Origin: Siphonodentalium dalli
Lineage: Eukaryota; Mollusca; Scaphopoda; Gadilida; Siphonodentaliidae
Length of the DNA: 64,000 bases
Reading direction: 5' to 3'
Assembly: GCA_032622095.1 (NCBI GenBank)
Contig: CP136063.1
Coordinates: 75,309,980 to 75,373,979 of the forward strand
The translations under genes and the position numbers were made by a program. Within the stretch, counting starts at the first letter, position 1. Every line of letters begins with the position of its first letter. Positions 59,301 through 64,000 of this stretch are shown in pieces. Under the pieces are notes generated by a model. The model saw nothing but the letters and a program-made list of their open reading frames with translations, was not told the origin of the DNA and ran no database searches.

Positions 59301-61031
59301 AATCAGTCCCTATTTATCCACACACCCCATCCGTGATCATACAGACAACACATGCACATACCTCCCAGGACCTTACAGTCACTCCATATATACATATAGA
59401 TGACTATGTAGCTATATTCATACACCACACCAATGACCATACACCGGTTGCACCCGTACTGAATATACACAATCATACACCATAGAGTCACTCCATGCAT
59501 ACCGATTGACCTCACACCTGACCATGACCTCTCCCTGTATACCTAGATGCATCTTACCATGGACAACCCACTAATAACCATATAGTCACTCATTGTATAC
59601 CTACTCACACCAGTCATGACATACAATAACTCCCTGTATACCTATTCACCTCACATATGATCATAGAGTAACTCCCTGGCTATGATCTTGGCATCCACAC
59701 TGTATCATGTTGACATTTTTTTTATCATAAAGGACCAGAATAGCCAAAGATTATGATCAATTTCAGTTCTGTATCAAAGTTCTGCCCATTTCCTTTCAAT
59801 AAATGTGGCCAAAATTACAAAAGAGGTTCTCAGCAAAATTGCATACTTTAAAATGAATTTGTCATGCTCCAAAAGGAACCGAGACAACCAGAATAGAACA
59901 TGTAGTTCTCAGTTAATTAAATAACATGTATAATAGCCAAGTGAGTCACAATATGCTACCTTTTCGGATAAAGCAGAGAATGTTCGGGATATATGTAAAT
60001 AATTAACATTCTACAAATTTGGTTGCCATTTTGGAAGCCATCTTGAGCAATTCAGTCTATAAACACTGTAGTGTGATACATTTAAAATAGACCAAAACAA
60101 TAAACACCTTTCATCCAAAGATAGTTATATTTGACCTGAAAAGTTAATTTTTGCCCATATTTATGTCAAGTTTTTGAGAGAAAAGTCCAATATTTTTGAC
60201 GATGTCAGGGGTGACAATAGTAACAATTAACCATGGTGCATCAGACATGTTAGTATTCAATGTATAGAATGCAGAATAGCCAATTTTATACATCAACCAC
60301 AACTTGTAAGCGATTGCAGGACACGCTGGTGTAATATTTACCATTTTACATATTTTGGCGGCCATATTGGCAGCCATTTTGAGCCAAAGTAAGAATTTTG
60401 GTTCCAGTGATTTGGAATATTAATAGTTAATGATATGCCTCACTTACATTACAAAGTTCTGTTCATTTCTTGTTGAAATATGACTAGAATCCCAATTGTG
60501 ATTTTTTTGTGAAATTTTATACCGCATTCTGTAAAATCGAATTTTTGAGGGATCGGAAGGGGTTAGGAGCCCAATAATTGCATATTTCGTTGCTCCAATG
60601 ATCAGTTAATATACAAAACACAAAATAAAGTTGCATTACTCAACCAGTTCCAAACAGCATGAATTGATCTAAAAGACATTTGTGAAAAAATTTTATATTT
60701 TCAACTTCCGGTGGCCATTTTGGCAGCCATCTTGGATGGTGAGTTTAAATTTTGGCTCAAAAATGTGTCATTATGTCTCAGCTTCACGAAAATATATACG
60801 TTTGTATACATTTTACAAGATTTTCCCGCTATAATTTGCATAAACTGACTTAGGGTCTGGGCTGAAAAACGGTGGCCATGATGGACGCCATTTTGTCTGG
60901 AGTCTACACAGCCACTTTTTTTTCTTGTTAACATTGCTTAAAAGTTGAAGGACATAATAAGGAACAAAATGAGTGGGGTGAAGTTAAGTCCCAGGGGGGG
61001 TGCATGGGTACCCCTATTAGCTCCCGGACTA
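56341..61031. mobile_element. 4.7-kb foldback element with ~1.3-kb arms
   Basis: TTAGTCCGGGAGCTAATAGG at 56341 is mirrored by CCTATTAGCTCCCGGACTAA at 61012-61031. The arms (56341-57600 and 59700-61031) are inverse copies at high identity; the left arm lacks about 200 bp kept on the right (near 60840-60920). The centre (57540-59690) is a degenerate ~42-bp tandem repeat (GTCACTCCCTGTATACCTAT, TCACCTCACCCATGGCCAT) whose orientation flips near 57950, where GGTGGCTATCGCTTTC faces GAAAGCGATAGCCACC. No protein is encoded. Solo-arm relatives lie at 5519-6870 and 62740-64000. Structurally like Foldback elements, where inverted repeats contain tandem arrays. Confidence 0.8.
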
Positions 61032-61230
61032 ATTAGCTTGTATAAAATTTCTTCCGGGTTCAACTCTCAGGACTCATGTGGATCGTGTCTGTAGGTAGCC
61101 CAGATGTGTTTAGAGGATACAATTAACCTGGATCTCTACTTGACATGGTCCGGGATTAGGATTTCATTCACCTCGCACGGTTATATGACAATATATATAC
61201 AATGCCATGGTTGTTTCTGTTTGTAGTCCT

Positions 61231-61335
61231 AGAGCTTTCCGATGAATGGCAACAAGCCATATTTCCGACTAAATCCTGAAAAGTTACCCATAATTCTGCT
61301 GTGGTTAAGGGGTCGAGTATTTAGGGAATTACTGC
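61231..61335. mobile_element. palindromic TA MITE, half copy
   Basis: AGAGCTTTCCGATGAATGGC to a decayed GGGAATTACTG end. Left arm absent. Confidence 0.75.
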
Positions 61336-61524
61336 ATGTACATCCGGTTTTGGTGGGGATTGACTTATTTTATCAATGAATTGACAATTCTAAACTTGTA
61401 GAATTTTGAAATATAGAGAAATAAGCGGTAACTCATGTATAATTAAGAATCAATTATATTGTTTATCTTACCAATCTACCCTAATATCATTTTATAGATT
61501 AGATTAGATATTATTTTATGACTA

Positions 61525-61912
61525 TAGACAGTTTACATGTAGAACAAAAGAGTTTAACACTTTCAGTGCCAAGTCCGATTTTTGTATCAACCCATATTTC
61601 CTTGATCATTTTTCAAATTTATTGATTATAATAATGTGATACATTGATGGAAAGAGCTCTTAATTTAGAGCTCTTTCCATCAATGTATCACATTATTATA
61701 ATCAATAAATTTGAAAAATGATCAAGGAAATATGGGTTGATACAAAAATCGGACTTGGCACTGAAAGGGTTAATAATAATATGCATAGAAGTTTGGAATA
61801 AGATATGAAGTGTTGTGAGGCTGCAAAAAGGGGTTGGAGTTATAAAATTGATTGAGGCGGTCACTGATGAGAATCAAAATATATTCTATTGTCATGCACA
61901 GACTAGCCATGG
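61525..61912 (+). repeat. dispersed repeat carrying a MITE insertion
   Basis: Matches 19130-19325 on both sides of the insertion at 61554-61773 (GTTTACATGTAGAACA before; GATATGAAGTGTTGTGAGGC after). Confidence 0.75.
61554..61773. mobile_element. perfectly palindromic TTAA MITE
   Basis: TTAA on both sides. Arms CACTTTCAGTGCCAAGTCCG onward and inverse, essentially perfect for over 100 bp each, meeting at GAGCTCTTAATTTAGAGCTC. It carries the same terminal block (AGTGCCA, GTATCAACCCATAT) as the piggyBac-like group but no 69-bp module. Confidence 0.9.
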
Positions 61913-62117
61913 GGGATAAACCCAAGAAGGCACTGTAAGCAGGCTTATTTCCATTGGGGTCCCTGTTGTGATTGTCGTATCAAGACTTCTATCTTATTGT
62001 ATCACCAGTTGTATTCACTTTGGTCCACCTGTGTGAACAAAAAATAATATAGTGAGATATCTATGATGAACTAATTGAGATAAATGATCATTTGTTACCT
62101 GTATATCTTTTGTTCAG

Positions 62118-62343
62118 TGTTTACAGAACTAAGTCTATCACAGGCATGTTCAGAGTTATTGATTATAGTGTCTCAAGGAATCACGGAACTAAATGGTTTC
62201 CCATAGGCGACAGTGTTAACGTTTCAGCCAAATTCACTGAATTAAAGCCTGCAGGCCATACCAGTGATGTATACCCAGCTAGATTGACACCAGTTGATCA
62301 CGAAAATGCAAGAAAAATCATAGGTCATGTGTTTACTTTTTAA
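62118..62343 (+). CDS. terminal exon of an unidentified gene (tentative)
   Basis: After a good acceptor (CTTTTGTTCAG) a 75-residue frame runs to TAA at 62341-62343, with AATAAA starting within a few bases of the stop. The protein (VYRTKSITGMFRVIDYSVSR, NHGTKWFPIGDSVNVSAKFT, ELKPAGHTSDVYPARLTPVD, HENARKIIGHVFTF) has a balanced composition unlike nearby noise. I do not recognise the family. It needs two bases from an upstream exon (phase 2). It is not RasGRF. Alternatives: a processed fragment or an unannotated transposon gene. Confidence 0.45.
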
Positions 62344-62659
62344 AATAAATCCTCAAGTGTACGATAGGGCTATCCCACAGCCAAATTTGATCTGGAAAAA
62401 CCCAGAACTACAGCAGCTAGTTAAATAAATTTCCCGCTCACAAATATCCATTCCCCCATTCATTCGCCAGTTTAAGTTATTCAGATATTATGTACGAATC
62501 AAATAAACGCGATGTCATCCTTTAATAACGTGTCGCATGTATCAGGTGAAGGTCATTCTTCAGTTACCTTCACCTTTAGCATTCCACGGTGTACTCGCTC
62601 CCCGACTCTAGAACACATTTAGCTCCCTGATTCCTCAAAGTGTTTGTGGTAGGTACAGG

Positions 62660-62702
62660 TAAGCCTGAATTCACACTCTGAGGACCTCATTCTGCTTATA
62701 GT
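62660..62702 (-). mobile_element. degraded end of a CAAGYCTGAG-type MITE
   Basis: TAAGCCTGAATTCACACTCT and GAGGACCTCATTCTGCTTAT match terminal and junction parts of the family brought together by deletion. Confidence 0.45.
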
Positions 62703-62739
62703 CTGGTCGATAAACTAAAATTTTAGGGTCAACCTAGAA

Positions 62740-64000
62740 AAAATTCGGACTAAGTTGGTTTGTATAACATTTTGAAGAGGCAGCTCTCCTCTATAACATA
62801 TCCAAAATCCGCTAAAATCCGCTTTGAGCATTTTTTGTAATTCAAGATGGCGCCCAAGATGGCTGCCATTTTCCTATAAGTCAGCTTGATGCAATTATAG
62901 TGAGAAAGTCTTGTCATATGTATACACATGTATACATTTTTGTGAAGCTATGACATAACGACATCTTTAGGTGCCAAAATTGGAACTCCCCGTCCAAGAT
63001 GGCCACCAAAATGGCGACCGGAAGTGGAATCTTTACGTTTTTTACTAATACTTTTAAGATAAGTTTCTGTGGTTTGGAACTGGTTGAGAATTGTGACTTT
63101 ATTTTGTATATAGCATATTAACTGACCATTGGAGCAATGCAAGATGCTATTCGTGGGGTCCACGCCCCTTCCGATCACTCAAAAATTCGATTTTACAAAA
63201 CGCGGTATAACATTTCACAAAAGATCCCCTTTGGGATTCTGGTCATATTTCACCAAGAAGTAGGAAGAACTGTGCAATGTAAGTGATCCATTCTATATCT
63301 TATTGATATTCGAACTCAATGGTACCAAAATTGTCACTTTGGCTCAAAATGGCTATCAAAATGGCCGCCAAAATATGGAAAATGGTAATTATTATCCCAG
63401 CGTGCCATGCAACCGCTTACAAGTTGTGGTGATGTACACAAATGAATATTCTGTCTTATATACATTGAATACCAACATTTCTTATGCACCTTGATTAATT
63501 TTTACTATTTACTATTCTGAAATTACCAGAATTATGGGAGTTTTCTATCACGAACAACATCAAACTCGGCAAAATAAAATCACTGTTCATGTTTGAACCA
63601 TTTTGTTTTTCAAGTAAAATGGAACTATCTTTAGTATCAAAGGTTCTTTTTATTTTAATATGCCTTAAATATAAATAGTGTGGTGTTTTAGACATTATTA
63701 CTCAAGATGACTTGCAAAATGGCAACCAAATTTGGTAAAAAGTTTATATTCCGAACATTATTCTCTGCTGTTCCGAAATGGTAGCAAATTGTGACTCACT
63801 TGGTTATTAAATATGCTACTTAATCAACTGACAACTTAATCTTATATTATGGTTGTCCCAGCACCTTATGGGGCACGACAAATTCATTTTAAGGGATGCA
63901 GTATGGATTTTGCCGAACACCTCTTTTGGGATTCTGTCCATGTTTTTTAACGGAAACGGACAGAACGTTGAAACTGAACTGAAAGGTATCATATTATGTG
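62740..64000 (+). repeat. further arm of the giant foldback family, running off the window
   Basis: Colinear with 5600-6720 and 56450-57490 (TTTGGAACTGGTTGAGAA, ATTGGAGCAATG, AAAATGGCTATCAAAATGGC, TTATATTCCGAACATTATTC). The beginning is more diverged. It is cut by the window end, so an inverted partner may lie beyond. Confidence 0.7.

Overview
This is AT-rich, intron- and repeat-dominated DNA from an invertebrate animal nucleus. Two genes point to a mollusc. One is an intact myosin regulatory light chain on the minus strand (12845-13324) of the kind found in molluscan muscle. The other is a multi-exon Ras guanine-nucleotide-releasing factor (RasGRF/CDC25Mm family) on the plus strand. The mollusc assignment rests on protein resemblance recalled from family knowledge, not on a search.

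RasGRF spans at least 14571-45088. Five exons join in phase: 14571-14718 (coiled coil), 28216-28293 (acidic/basic linker), 31923-32176 (IQ motif and start of the DH/RhoGEF domain), 37981-38060 and 38836-39029 (DH domain). A sixth, 81-bp exon at 45008-45088 is a diverged duplicate of the end of the fifth. No exon for the N-terminal PH domain was found upstream, and none for the rest of DH, PH, REM or the CDC25 catalytic domain downstream, so the gene is cut by both window ends. One unassigned exon-like open stretch ends at 62343.

Almost everything else is mobile DNA or its by-products, mostly short non-autonomous elements with long inverted repeats. They include TTAA-flanked piggyBac-like MITEs, TA-flanked fully palindromic MITEs, a GTGACC-ended family, a CAAGYCTGAG-ended family, an AGGTACTCAATCCGA-ended family, a Ginger-like element (32946-34080) that keeps a cysteine-rich C-terminal tail, and a 4.7-kb foldback element (56341-61031). 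Older retroelement debris comprises a Ty3/gypsy pol remnant with an internal 884-bp tandem duplication (20156-23430), a LINE reverse-transcriptase fragment (296-680) and a tRNA-derived SINE (52190-52568). Tandem arrays include a 115-bp satellite with a 460-bp higher-order repeat (15790-18400), a 45-bp minisatellite of about 40 near-identical units (35902-37691), and a 57-bp repeat that stays open in one frame (41733-42218).

The most interesting signals are these. A 69-bp perfect hairpin module recurs in element families with different termini and target sites. The 45-bp minisatellite grew inside the terminal hairpin of one MITE copy, next to a RasGRF splice acceptor. Two paralogous empty sites prove target-site behaviour directly from this window. 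RasGRF carries a duplicated DH exon. The myosin light chain gene has no intron but keeps its own TATA promoter and an E-box-rich upstream repeat.
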